Below the pieces are notes generated by a model. It worked only from the letters and a program-made list of their open reading frames with translations, searched no databases and had not been told where the DNA came from. Of a stretch of DNA of 13,254 bases, positions 7,519 through 13,254 are shown piece after piece (the stretch's first letter is position 1; each line of letters begins with the position of its first letter). Source of the DNA: Candidatus Zhuqueibacterota bacterium (GTDB taxonomy: Bacteria; SM23-31). The stretch spans positions 1 through 13,254 of the forward strand of contig JADFON010000019.1 in assembly GCA_022562855.1 (NCBI GenBank), read 5' to 3'. The position numbers were made by a program, and so were the translations under genes.

Positions 7519-7751
7519 AATTACTACTTATATATTTTTAAAAAATATTTACTTTAAGTTTTACTTCAAGCAAACCATCTTTTATTTAATATTAATTATT
7601 AGTTAATAGTGTATAAACTCTTTCTATATAAGGTTTTATAATAATATGGCTAAAATTTTCCTTTTATTCAAATCAATTAATTATTACCTTCCAATGCAGT
7701 AGCTCGATATCAGAGTAATAAACAATAACAATAATATTTATTGGAGAATAG
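7519..7751. promoter_or_regulatory. Divergent AT-rich regulatory spacer between the CheY-like and FliM-N-like genes
   Basis: This 233-bp spacer is very AT-rich and must hold the promoters of both divergent genes. I see no open frame that looks coding and no clear sigma-28 or sigma-54 flagellar promoter. AT-rich palindromes such as TATTTTTAAAAAATA near 7531-7547 are present but fit the base composition. Only the Shine-Dalgarno GGAG at 7743-7746, before the plus-strand ATG, is clear. Confidence 0.5.
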
Positions 7752-8057
7752 ATGGCGGCGCCACTCAGCCAGGATGAAATCGATGCTTTGCTTGGTGACA
7801 CTGATGCATTAGACGACTCCGATCCCATTGAATTGGAAGCCGATATAGCTGAAGAAGGCTCCCGCAAAACCGGTTCTAAGAATATTGGAATCCGCGAAAC
7901 CAAGCCTTTCCGATTTGATTTTTCTTATAGATCACCCATACTAAAAAGCAATGATTATGTTTTTAATCCAAATTTAGAAGAGAAAATGGAGAATTCTACC
8001 GTAGTAGTCCGCACTATATCAAATTATTCCACCTTCCTTAGAAAAAAGGATAATTAA
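7752..8057 (+). CDS. Small protein with an N-terminal FliM/FliY-type CheY-binding peptide, no switch domain
   Basis: This encodes 101 residues. LSQDEIDALLG (5-15) is essentially identical to the N-terminal CheY-P docking segment of FliM and FliY (LSQxEIDALLNG). Residues 16-50 form an acidic, disordered linker (DTDALDDSDPIELEADIAEE). Residues 51-101 (KPFRFDFSYRSPI, then YVFNPNLEE and VVVRTISNY) may form a small beta-rich unit that I do not recognise. The FliM middle domain and the SpoA/FliN domain are absent, and the gene stops cleanly; the following 200 bp do not encode them in any frame. A good Shine-Dalgarno (GGAG, 5 nt from the ATG) argues for real expression. The divergent neighbour is a CheY-like receiver. 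Possible readings are an adaptor that recruits the phosphorylated receiver, or a decayed fliM remnant. The intact frame favours the former. Confidence 0.72.
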   Translation: MAAPLSQDEIDALLGDTDALDDSDPIELEADIAEEGSRKTGSKNIGIRETKPFRFDFSYRSPILKSNDYVFNPNLEEKMENSTVVVRTISNYSTFLRKKDN

Positions 8058-8264
8058 CCCTTCCGCGAAAGCAATATATCTATATTATTTCTTAGATTCA
8101 ATGTAAAAACTTATTTCTGCAAATCGGTCAAATGCGTTGATTTTAGTTATATTTAATTTTTTTGTTTAAATTGAAGCAAAAGTTAAATTTATTCGTATCT
8201 ACTACTGATAATGTAAAATTCCAAAATCTGTTTGATAAACTGAAATTACTTGAAGATTACTTAA
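8058..8264. other. AT-rich intergenic spacer, no confident feature
   Basis: This 207-bp spacer lies between two plus-strand genes. I see no strong terminator or promoter. A 37-codon open frame (TTG at 8171 to TAG at 8284) overlaps the next gene's start, but I do not call it. A poor TTGAAG/TATCTA pair with 19-bp spacing occurs near 8171-8201. Confidence 0.4.
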
Positions 8265-8900
8265 ATGAGTGCGAAAATCCATAGAAAGCAAGACCGCAAT
8301 AAAATATTTGGTGTGATCCTCGTTGGATTGGGTATTATTTTCCTGGTGGAAATTTTATTCGGCAGCAATTTATTTGACTTCCTGATTTCATTATGGCCTT
8401 TGATTTTAATTGTAATCGGATGGAAAATATTACGGGATGCTAAACATTCTCAGAGAAAACATGAAAACGAAGATGAAGGTAAGTCTTCATTTGAAGAAAA
8501 ATCGTCAAGGGGATTTTCCAAAGAATCCGGGGAGGACAGGTTTGCTCATTCCGCAATCATTGGAGACACCTCAATAAGACTAACCACAAAGAGCTTTCAG
8601 GGGGGAAACGCCTCCAGTGTAATAGGAGATATCCATGTAAACCTGAGTGAAATTGATTTTGACAGCGGTGAAAGAAAATTAAGATTTTCGACCGTAATTG
8701 GAGATTCAAATATTACTATGCCAAAGGATTTCGCTTTTAATATAACCGGTAGTTCCGTAATTGGCGATATTCACATTTTTGGACAAAAGGCAGAAGGTTT
8801 ATTCAGAAATCTGTCATACAAATCGCAGAATTACGATACGGCAGAAAAAAGAATAAAGATTTTTGTATCTTCTGTCATAGGAGATATTCACATCGCTTGA
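8265..8900 (+). CDS. LiaF-like membrane protein with C-terminal VIGD-repeat domain
   Basis: This encodes 211 residues. Two hydrophobic helices (about 13-32 and 37-53) form the N-terminal DUF5668-like/LiaI-LiaF-type membrane unit, followed by a charged, disordered linker (about 57-93). The C-terminal part (about 94-211) carries five copies of a (S/T)xIGD motif at residues 97-101, 118-122, 143-147, 164-168 and 203-207, usually continuing as IxHI. This matches the beta-solenoid 'toastrack'-like domain of LiaF and cell wall-active antibiotic response proteins. Such proteins often modulate two-component or sigma/anti-sigma envelope-stress signalling. No liaRS-like kinase or regulator is adjacent apart from the single-domain receiver upstream. 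A weak GAAG is the only Shine-Dalgarno candidate. It converges with asd across 43 bp. The fold call is good; the role is inferred. Confidence 0.82.
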   Translation: MSAKIHRKQDRNKIFGVILVGLGIIFLVEILFGSNLFDFLISLWPLILIVIGWKILRDAKHSQRKHENEDEGKSSFEEKSSRGFSKESGEDRFAHSAIIGDTSIRLTTKSFQGGNASSVIGDIHVNLSEIDFDSGERKLRFSTVIGDSNITMPKDFAFNITGSSVIGDIHIFGQKAEGLFRNLSYKSQNYDTAEKRIKIFVSSVIGDIHIA

Positions 8901-8926
8901 GGACTTTCTTGCAATCTTATTAATAG

Positions 8927-8945
8927 AACGGTTGTAACCCGTTTT
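8927..8945 (+). terminator. Weak hairpin between the convergent LiaF-like gene and asd
   Basis: AACGG and CCGTT form a 5-bp stem around a 7-nt loop, followed by a short T run that overlaps the asd stop codon. The stem is short, so terminator activity is only possible. Confidence 0.28.
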
Positions 8946-9996
8946 AGATAAAACCTTTCACTTTGAGAAGCTCCGCATTCAAAATCGCCGCACCTGCAGC
9001 GCCGCGTATTGTATTATGCGATAGAACTACATATTTATAATCCGATACTTTGCATTTACGTATCCTCCCTACCACACAAGCCATACCATCCGATATATAT
9101 CTGTCCAACCGTGGTTGAGGTCTGTCCTTTTCTGAAGTGACAACTACCGGATATTCTGGTGCGCTTGGAAGTTTCATATAATGAATGGGAGAAATATACG
9201 AATTAAAAGCGCTTTCTATTTGTTTTTCACCCGCCTTAGTCTGCAGGTTTACAGATACCGTTAACATATGCCCATCGCTGACGTTTACCCTGTTGCATTG
9301 GGCGCTAATGATAAAATTCGCATATTCAACAGTATCTTTACGCAAATTACCGAAAAGTTTTAATGGTTCAGTCTCGACTTTCTCTTCTTCGTTCGCAATA
9401 TATGGCAATACATTGTCGATAATATCAAGCGATGAAATCCCGTTCTGTCCTGCTCCCGATAAAGCTTGCATCGAAGTGACCTGTACGGAATTAACCCCAA
9501 ATGACTTTACAACAGGCGCCAAGCTCAATGCAAGAGCGATTGTTGTACAGTTTGGATTCGTAATAATAAATCCCTTGTCAAAGTTTCTGTTTTTTTGTTG
9601 GAAGGGAATTAAGTCCAAATGGTCACAATTTATCTCCGGTATTACCAAGGGTATATCAGGTTCCATTCTGTAACTACTCGAATTACTGATTACCGGATAA
9701 CCAGCCCTTGCGAAAGAACATTCTATCTCACCTGCAATTATTGAGGGGAGACTTGAAAAAACAAAATCGCAATCCAGGTTTGGTTTAACAGGTTTAACCG
9801 GGATCCGCATTATATTAACGGGCATAGGATAAGGGAGCTTCCACGAACAAGATTCTTCATAACTTTTGCCAGTTGACTTGTCGGAAGCAGCCAAATCCGT
9901 TACTTCAAACCATGGGTGATCTTCCAGCAGAAGAGCCAGTCTCTGCCCTACCAGTCCTGTGGCGCCGAGTATCCCAACTTTTAATTTCTTACTCAT
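8944..9996 (-). CDS. asd: Aspartate-semialdehyde dehydrogenase, archaeal/fungal-type
   Basis: This 350-residue enzyme reduces L-aspartyl-4-phosphate with NADPH to L-aspartate-4-semialdehyde, the branch point to lysine, threonine, methionine and diaminopimelate. The NADP-binding loop is GATGLVGQR (11-19). The catalytic cysteine is Cys150 in ITNPNCTT, and the substrate-binding segment includes CNRVNVSDGH (234-243) with the catalytic histidine. SNSSSYRMEPDIPLVIPE (104-121) and SGAGQNG (180-186) match the group first described in Methanocaldococcus and fungi more closely than the E. coli type. The start codon overlaps the lysC stop (ATGA), so the two are translationally coupled and made together. 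The length is complete and no key residue is missing. Confidence 0.96.
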   Translation of the reverse strand: MSKKLKVGILGATGLVGQRLALLLEDHPWFEVTDLAASDKSTGKSYEESCSWKLPYPMPVNIMRIPVKPVKPNLDCDFVFSSLPSIIAGEIECSFARAGYPVISNSSSYRMEPDIPLVIPEINCDHLDLIPFQQKNRNFDKGFIITNPNCTTIALALSLAPVVKSFGVNSVQVTSMQALSGAGQNGISSLDIIDNVLPYIANEEEKVETEPLKLFGNLRKDTVEYANFIISAQCNRVNVSDGHMLTVSVNLQTKAGEKQIESAFNSYISPIHYMKLPSAPEYPVVVTSEKDRPQPRLDRYISDGMACVVGRIRKCKVSDYKYVVLSHNTIRGAAGAAILNAELLKVKGFI

Positions 9997-11219
9997 ATTT
10001 TTCGAATCAATTCTTCCAATTTAAATGCCCTGTGAATAGCTTTAACGGCAGTTTCCACTTTTTGTTGGTCAATAACACATGCAATCCGGATATGGGATGT
10101 GCTAATTGAATCAATATTAATATTGTTATCTGATAGTGTCTTAAATATTTTTGCCGCTACCCCGGTGGAACTCGCTATTCCTGACCCTATTACTGAGACT
10201 TCAGCCATTCCGTCATTAAAAGTGACTCCTCCCGCTTTTATCTTAGGGCAAACCCGTTCAAGAACTTTTACAACCGATTCCATATCCTCTTTGTCCGAAA
10301 GCATCGTTATATCGGAATATTTTCCATCACTGATCCCCTGAATAATAAGTCTAATATTTATACCGGTCTTGGAAATAGCGGAAAATATTGTCGCTGCAAT
10401 ACCCGGTGTATCAGGCACTTTTTGAATGGCTATTTTGGCTACGTTTCTATCGACAGTCACTCCTGTGACAGCTACTCTTTCCAACATTTTATCCTCTACG
10501 ATTGTTGTGCCATTTCCTGGCGTGTGAGCGGATTTTACCACTAACGGAATACCAAATTTCATTACAATTTCTACTGCCCTCGGATGCAGAACCTTTGCGC
10601 CCGAACCGGCAAATTCGAGCATTTCTTCGTAAGAAATGTAATTTAGTTTCGCCGCATTGTTTACGATATTGGGGTCTGCTGTGTATACACCCTCCACATC
10701 GGTAAGAATCTCGCAGCAGTCGGCATTGAGCGCCGCTGCAAGCGCCGCAGCAGAAGTATCCGATCCTCCCCTGCCCAACGTTGTAATCTCTGATTCACTG
10801 CTTATCCCCTGGAACCCCGCAACTATGACAACCTTTCCCTCCTTGAAAAGATTCATAATACGCTCGATTTTTACTTTTTTTATTTTTGCGTTTCTGTGAC
10901 GACCGTCGGTAACGATTCCGCTTTGGGCGCCCGTCAATGAGACCGAAGTTCCGCCGAGATTATTGATTGCCATGGACAAAAGCGCTATGGATACTTGCTC
11001 ACCGGTAGCCATGAGCATATCCATTTCCCTGTATGGCGGATTTGGAGAAATATCCTTTGCCATTTCTATTAACCTGTCAGTTGTATCACCCATTGCCGAC
11101 ACAACGACGGCTATCGCCTTGCCCATTTCTGCAAGTTCCAAAATTCGCTTGGCAACTTTTATAATCTTTTCGGGCGTGCTAATTGAACTCCCGCCGTATT
11201 TTTGGACAATAATTTTCAT
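9993..11219 (-). CDS. lysC: Aspartate kinase, monofunctional, with two ACT domains
   Basis: This 408-residue enzyme phosphorylates L-aspartate, the first step of the aspartate family pathway. The kinase domain shows KYGGSS (7-12), the catalytic-region glutamate in ATGEQVS (71-77), and the nucleotide/aspartate loop GRGGSDTSA (149-157). Two C-terminal ACT domains (about 263-325 and 341-402) bind the amino-acid effectors that give feedback inhibition. There is no fused homoserine dehydrogenase. The length fits the Bacillus/Corynebacterium-type monofunctional enzyme. The ATG at 11219 has no Shine-Dalgarno, but a well-spaced promoter lies about 60-90 bp upstream. It is followed by asd with an ATGA overlap. 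Confidence 0.97.
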   Translation of the reverse strand: MKIIVQKYGGSSISTPEKIIKVAKRILELAEMGKAIAVVVSAMGDTTDRLIEMAKDISPNPPYREMDMLMATGEQVSIALLSMAINNLGGTSVSLTGAQSGIVTDGRHRNAKIKKVKIERIMNLFKEGKVVIVAGFQGISSESEITTLGRGGSDTSAAALAAALNADCCEILTDVEGVYTADPNIVNNAAKLNYISYEEMLEFAGSGAKVLHPRAVEIVMKFGIPLVVKSAHTPGNGTTIVEDKMLERVAVTGVTVDRNVAKIAIQKVPDTPGIAATIFSAISKTGINIRLIIQGISDGKYSDITMLSDKEDMESVVKVLERVCPKIKAGGVTFNDGMAEVSVIGSGIASSTGVAAKIFKTLSDNNINIDSISTSHIRIACVIDQQKVETAVKAIHRAFKLEELIRKI

Positions 11220-11281
11220 TTTATGTCAAACGAGAATTAAGACAAACTGTTCAGCAATTGCCTGAATACCGTAGTAAATGC

Positions 11282-11310
11282 AAGATAACGTATCATTCGG
11301 GAAAAAACAA
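11282..11310 (-). promoter_or_regulatory. Candidate promoter for lysC-asd
   Basis: On the minus strand TTGTTT (11305-11310) and TATCTT (11282-11287) are spaced by 17 bp, predicting a start near 11275 and a leader of about 55 nt. It sits in the 144-bp gap between the sulfur-carrier gene and lysC, so lysC-asd may be transcribed separately from thrC. I see no T-box or lysine-riboswitch-sized structure in this short leader. Confidence 0.4.
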
Positions 11311-11363
11311 TATTTGTTTGATTATCGGGTGTTTCCTAAAATAAACTTAAATTAGAGCGATTT

Positions 11364-11642
11364 TCAAATGCCACCCGCTATTGCAGGGATTATCGACAAC
11401 ACATCTCCGTCGGAAACAAGGGTATTCTTACCATTCTTAAACCGGATATCCTCATCATTCAAATAGACATTTATAAACCTTCTTACATCTCCATTTTCAT
11501 CACAAATACGTTCAACTAATTAAGGAAACCGTTCTCCGAGATTCGTGATGACTTCGGCTACAGAAGACCCGTTTGCTTCAACCTGCTTCTGCTCTTCGGT
11601 CAATTTCCGCATTGGGGTCGGAATTCTAACTGTGACTGGCAT
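11364..11642 (-). pseudogene. MoaD/ThiS/CysO-like sulfur-carrier protein interrupted by one in-frame TAA
   Basis: Translating the minus strand from the ATG at 11642 gives 40 residues (MPVTVRIPTPMRKLTEEQKQ onwards, to GERFP), a TAA at 11520-11522 (codon 41), then 51 more residues in the same frame to a TGA at 11364. The pieces join into one 92-codon ubiquitin-like sulfur carrier. VRIPTPMRKLT, RFINVYLNDEDIR and VLSIIPAIAGG align with CysO and the MoaD-like proteins. Relatives usually have FPG/YPG followed by ERICDE at the break. Such proteins carry a C-terminal thiocarboxylate as sulfur donor. The C-terminus is GGI, with one residue after the diglycine. The start lies 17 bp inside the thrC 3' end and has a strong AAGGAG Shine-Dalgarno at 11653-11658. 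No frameshift or other damage is seen. It may be a recent pseudogene, a sequence error, or read through. Confidence 0.82.
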
Positions 11643-12909
11643 AATATATTTTCTCCTTGTTCTTTATATTTGATTCAATTAATTCCTGAAAATTTTCAAG
11701 TTTCGGTGCAATTATGGCGGAAAGAGAAAGTTTGTTCTCAATCGCCTCTCTTGTTTTTAAACCGTTACCGGTTATACAAAGCACAATTATCTCATTTCTT
11801 CCAATTTTTTCTGTTTCTATCAGCCTTTTGAGAGCCCCGACAACAACGCCGCCTGCTGTTTCAGCAAAGATGCCTTCGCATTCTGCAAGTAATTTTATCC
11901 CTTCAATAATTTCATCGTCACCAGGGTTTTCGCCGTACCCGCCCGTTGCATTGATAACATCCAAAGCATAAGGTCCATCCGCAGGATCACCGATTGCAAG
12001 CGATTTCGCAATAGTTTCCGGTGTTTTAACCGGTATGATGAATTTTGTCTCATCTTTTAAGGAATTCACAATGGGGGAACATCCTTCTGCTTGAGCGCCA
12101 TAGAATTTGCAATGCCGGTTATCAACGAATCCAAGATCTTTGAATTCGTTAAATCCTTTGTATATTTTATTTATTAACGAACCTCCCGCCATTGGTACAA
12201 CTATGCTGTCCGGCAGTTTCCAACCTAACTGCTCCGATATTTCGTAACCGACCGTTTTACTTCCTTCGGAGTAATACGGTCGAAAGTTTATGTTTACAAA
12301 CGCCCAATCATATAGTCCGGCGATTTCACTGCACAAACGGTTGATTTGATCGTATGTACCGTCTACCCTGATAACGTTCGACCCGTATATGGAAGACCCG
12401 ATTATTTTCCCTTCTTCAAGATCGGAAGGAATAAAAACATAACTTGTAAGACCGGCATAGGCGGCGTTTGCCGCTACAGAATTCGCAAGATTACCCGTAC
12501 TTGCGCACCCAATAGTTGTAAAGCCAAATTCAATTGCACTCGACATCGCCACGCTAACGACACGGTCCTTGAATGATAAGGTTGGGAAATTAACTGCATC
12601 ATTTTTTATCCACAACTCGCGGACTCTTAGTCTTTCGGCTAACCGGTTTGCGCGAATTAATGGTGTAAAACCAACCTGCAGACCTACAGAAGGACTGCTT
12701 TGAAGGGGCAGAAGTTCCCGGTACCTCCACATGGATGGATGTCTTGACGCTATTGTTTCTTTGTTTAAGACTTTTTTTATTGCCTTATAATCGTAATCTA
12801 CCTCAAGAGGTCCAAAGCAATATTCGCACACATATATAGGCTCTTTTGGATAATTTTTTCCACATTCCCTGCATTTCAAACCGGTATAAAACGATCGTTT
12901 TTTATCCAT
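11626..12909 (-). CDS. thrC: Threonine synthase
   Basis: This 427-residue PLP enzyme converts O-phospho-L-homoserine to L-threonine. The N-terminus carries a small zinc-ribbon-like knuckle (Cys13, Cys16, Cys28, Cys31), seen in one branch of threonine synthases. The PLP lysine is Lys114 in LSFKDR, with the phosphate-binding STGNLANS (137-144) and glycine-rich AGGS and ITGNG downstream. The family is close to other beta-replacing PLP enzymes, so use of a sulfur nucleophile cannot be excluded given its neighbour. A 17-nt purine tract containing (AG)6 abuts the ATG and serves as the Shine-Dalgarno. It is 24 bp after pheA, and its 3' end overlaps the sulfur-carrier start, indicating one operon. 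Homoserine dehydrogenase and kinase genes are not in the window. Confidence 0.95.
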   Translation of the reverse strand: MDKKRSFYTGLKCRECGKNYPKEPIYVCEYCFGPLEVDYDYKAIKKVLNKETIASRHPSMWRYRELLPLQSSPSVGLQVGFTPLIRANRLAERLRVRELWIKNDAVNFPTLSFKDRVVSVAMSSAIEFGFTTIGCASTGNLANSVAANAAYAGLTSYVFIPSDLEEGKIIGSSIYGSNVIRVDGTYDQINRLCSEIAGLYDWAFVNINFRPYYSEGSKTVGYEISEQLGWKLPDSIVVPMAGGSLINKIYKGFNEFKDLGFVDNRHCKFYGAQAEGCSPIVNSLKDETKFIIPVKTPETIAKSLAIGDPADGPYALDVINATGGYGENPGDDEIIEGIKLLAECEGIFAETAGGVVVGALKRLIETEKIGRNEIIVLCITGNGLKTREAIENKLSLSAIIAPKLENFQELIESNIKNKEKIYYASHS

Positions 12910-12926
12910 TTCTTCTCTCTCTCTCT
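12910..12926 (-). promoter_or_regulatory. (AG)n ribosome binding site of thrC
   Basis: A pure purine tract containing six AG repeats (12914-12926) directly precedes the thrC ATG and supplies the GAGAG/AGAAG pairing with 16S rRNA. Because it is a simple repeat, its length could vary by slippage. Confidence 0.5.
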
Positions 12927-12933
12927 GTTTGTT

Positions 12934-13254
12934 TTAATAATTGAGACCATTTCGATAACAGCCAAGAACTTTGAAAAAGTCCGTTATTTCCTGAATATGG
13001 TTAATAGCGTTTTTGCATCTTTCATTTTCAACATTTTCTTCTATATCAAGATAGAAAAAATACTGCCACGGCTTGCCGTACAACGGTCTCGATTCAATCT
13101 TGGAAAGGCTGATGTCCCTCAGGGCAAAAACACTTAAACACTTGAATAAGGAGCCTGGGTTGTTTTCCATCGAAAATACAATGCTTGTTTTATTTGCATC
13201 CTTTGCAATCGAGTGATTTTTTTCCAATACGATAAACCGTGTGTAGTTTTCCTC
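12934..13254 (-). CDS. pheA: Prephenate dehydratase, C-terminal ACT domain (5' end outside window)
   Basis: The open frame runs to the right edge. The first visible residues, EENYTRFIVL, are the conserved end of the catalytic domain (NxTRFxxL), and the rest is the phenylalanine-binding ACT domain: SIVFSMENNPGSLFKCLSVF, then ISLSKIESRP (the ESRP effector motif), then WQYFFYLDIE. The enzyme decarboxylates and dehydrates prephenate to phenylpyruvate, with feedback inhibition by phenylalanine. The stop is TAA at 12934. About 106 residues are present, so most of the catalytic domain lies beyond the window. A TTG at 13227 is inside the gene, not its start. A chorismate mutase fusion cannot be judged from this fragment. 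Confidence 0.94.
   Translation of the reverse strand, partial: EENYTRFIVLEKNHSIAKDANKTSIVFSMENNPGSLFKCLSVFALRDISLSKIESRPLYGKPWQYFFYLDIEENVENERCKNAINHIQEITDFFKVLGCYRNGLNY

Noticed and set aside
7519-7751. Sigma-28 or sigma-54 flagellar-type promoter upstream of the FliM-N-like gene
   Set aside because: I looked for GCCGATAA-like and TGGC-N-TTGC elements and found no acceptable match.
7752-8264. A full fliM or fliN gene disrupted by a frameshift
   Set aside because: I read the downstream 200 bp in all plus-strand frames and found no FliM middle-domain or SpoA-like sequence. The window has no other flagellar gene.
8171-8284. A 37-codon open frame starting with TTG, encoding a charged, helix-like peptide and overlapping the LiaF-like start
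   Set aside because: It has no ATG, no Shine-Dalgarno and no recognisable family, and open frames of this length are expected by chance in such AT-rich DNA.
11220-11363. Lysine riboswitch or attenuator before lysC
   Set aside because: The predicted leader is only about 55 nt and shows no multi-helix structure or leader peptide rich in Lys or Thr codons.
13225-13227. TTG at 13227 as the start of a separate 97-residue ACT protein
   Set aside because: The frame stays open upstream to the window edge and encodes NYTRFIVL, the conserved end of the prephenate dehydratase catalytic domain, so the TTG is internal.

Overview
This window is about 13 kb of AT-rich bacterial chromosome (roughly 38-40% GC by eye). 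It is densely packed with short intergenic gaps and has no rRNA, tRNA, CRISPR array, transposase or phage gene. The gene mix suggests a Gram-negative bacterium, since it includes a TolC-type outer-membrane channel, a secreted Fn3-like protein and a FliM-type CheY-docking motif. The Fibrobacteres-Chlorobi-Bacteroidetes superphylum (an Ignavibacteria- or Calditrichaeota-like lineage) is my best guess. That is inference only: nothing here fixes the taxon. Several spacers carry ordinary sigma-70-like promoters (TTGACA with 17-18 nt spacing), and Shine-Dalgarno sites are present on some genes and absent on others.

Layout. (1) 1-2381, minus strand: an ABC exporter half-transporter with its own near-consensus promoter, followed by the start of a TolC-family channel that runs off the left edge. 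(2) 2608-5199, plus strand: a small secreted Fn3-like protein, a non-canonical Nramp-family transporter and a glycerophosphodiester phosphodiesterase. (3) 5263-7518, minus strand: a TauE/SafE permease in the same transcript as an unrecognised 84-residue proline/arginine-rich protein, an AMMECR1-domain protein and a single-domain CheY-like receiver. (4) 7752-8900, plus strand: a 101-residue protein that opens with a near-perfect FliM/FliY CheY-binding peptide but has no flagellar switch domain, then a LiaF-like membrane protein whose C-terminal half is built from VIGD repeats. (5) 8944-13254, minus strand: amino-acid biosynthesis, with the C-terminus of prephenate dehydratase (pheA), threonine synthase (thrC), a MoaD/ThiS/CysO-like sulfur carrier interrupted by an in-frame TAA, aspartate kinase (lysC) and an archaeal/fungal-type aspartate-semialdehyde dehydrogenase (asd). 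lysC and asd overlap by ATGA.

How the genes fit together. lysC and asd give the first and second steps of the aspartate pathway, and thrC the last step to threonine. Homoserine dehydrogenase and homoserine kinase are not in the window. The sulfur-carrier gene overlaps the 3' end of thrC and keeps a strong ribosome binding site, so it was, or still is, co-expressed with thrC. The CheY-like receiver and the FliM-N-like protein are transcribed divergently from one 233-bp spacer, and the motif predicts that they bind each other. The ABC exporter and TolC-like channel may form an efflux route, although no periplasmic adaptor is visible.

The two most interesting items are the receiver/docking-peptide pair without any flagellar gene around it, and the sulfur carrier whose only defect is a single stop codon and whose C-terminus carries one extra residue after the diglycine.
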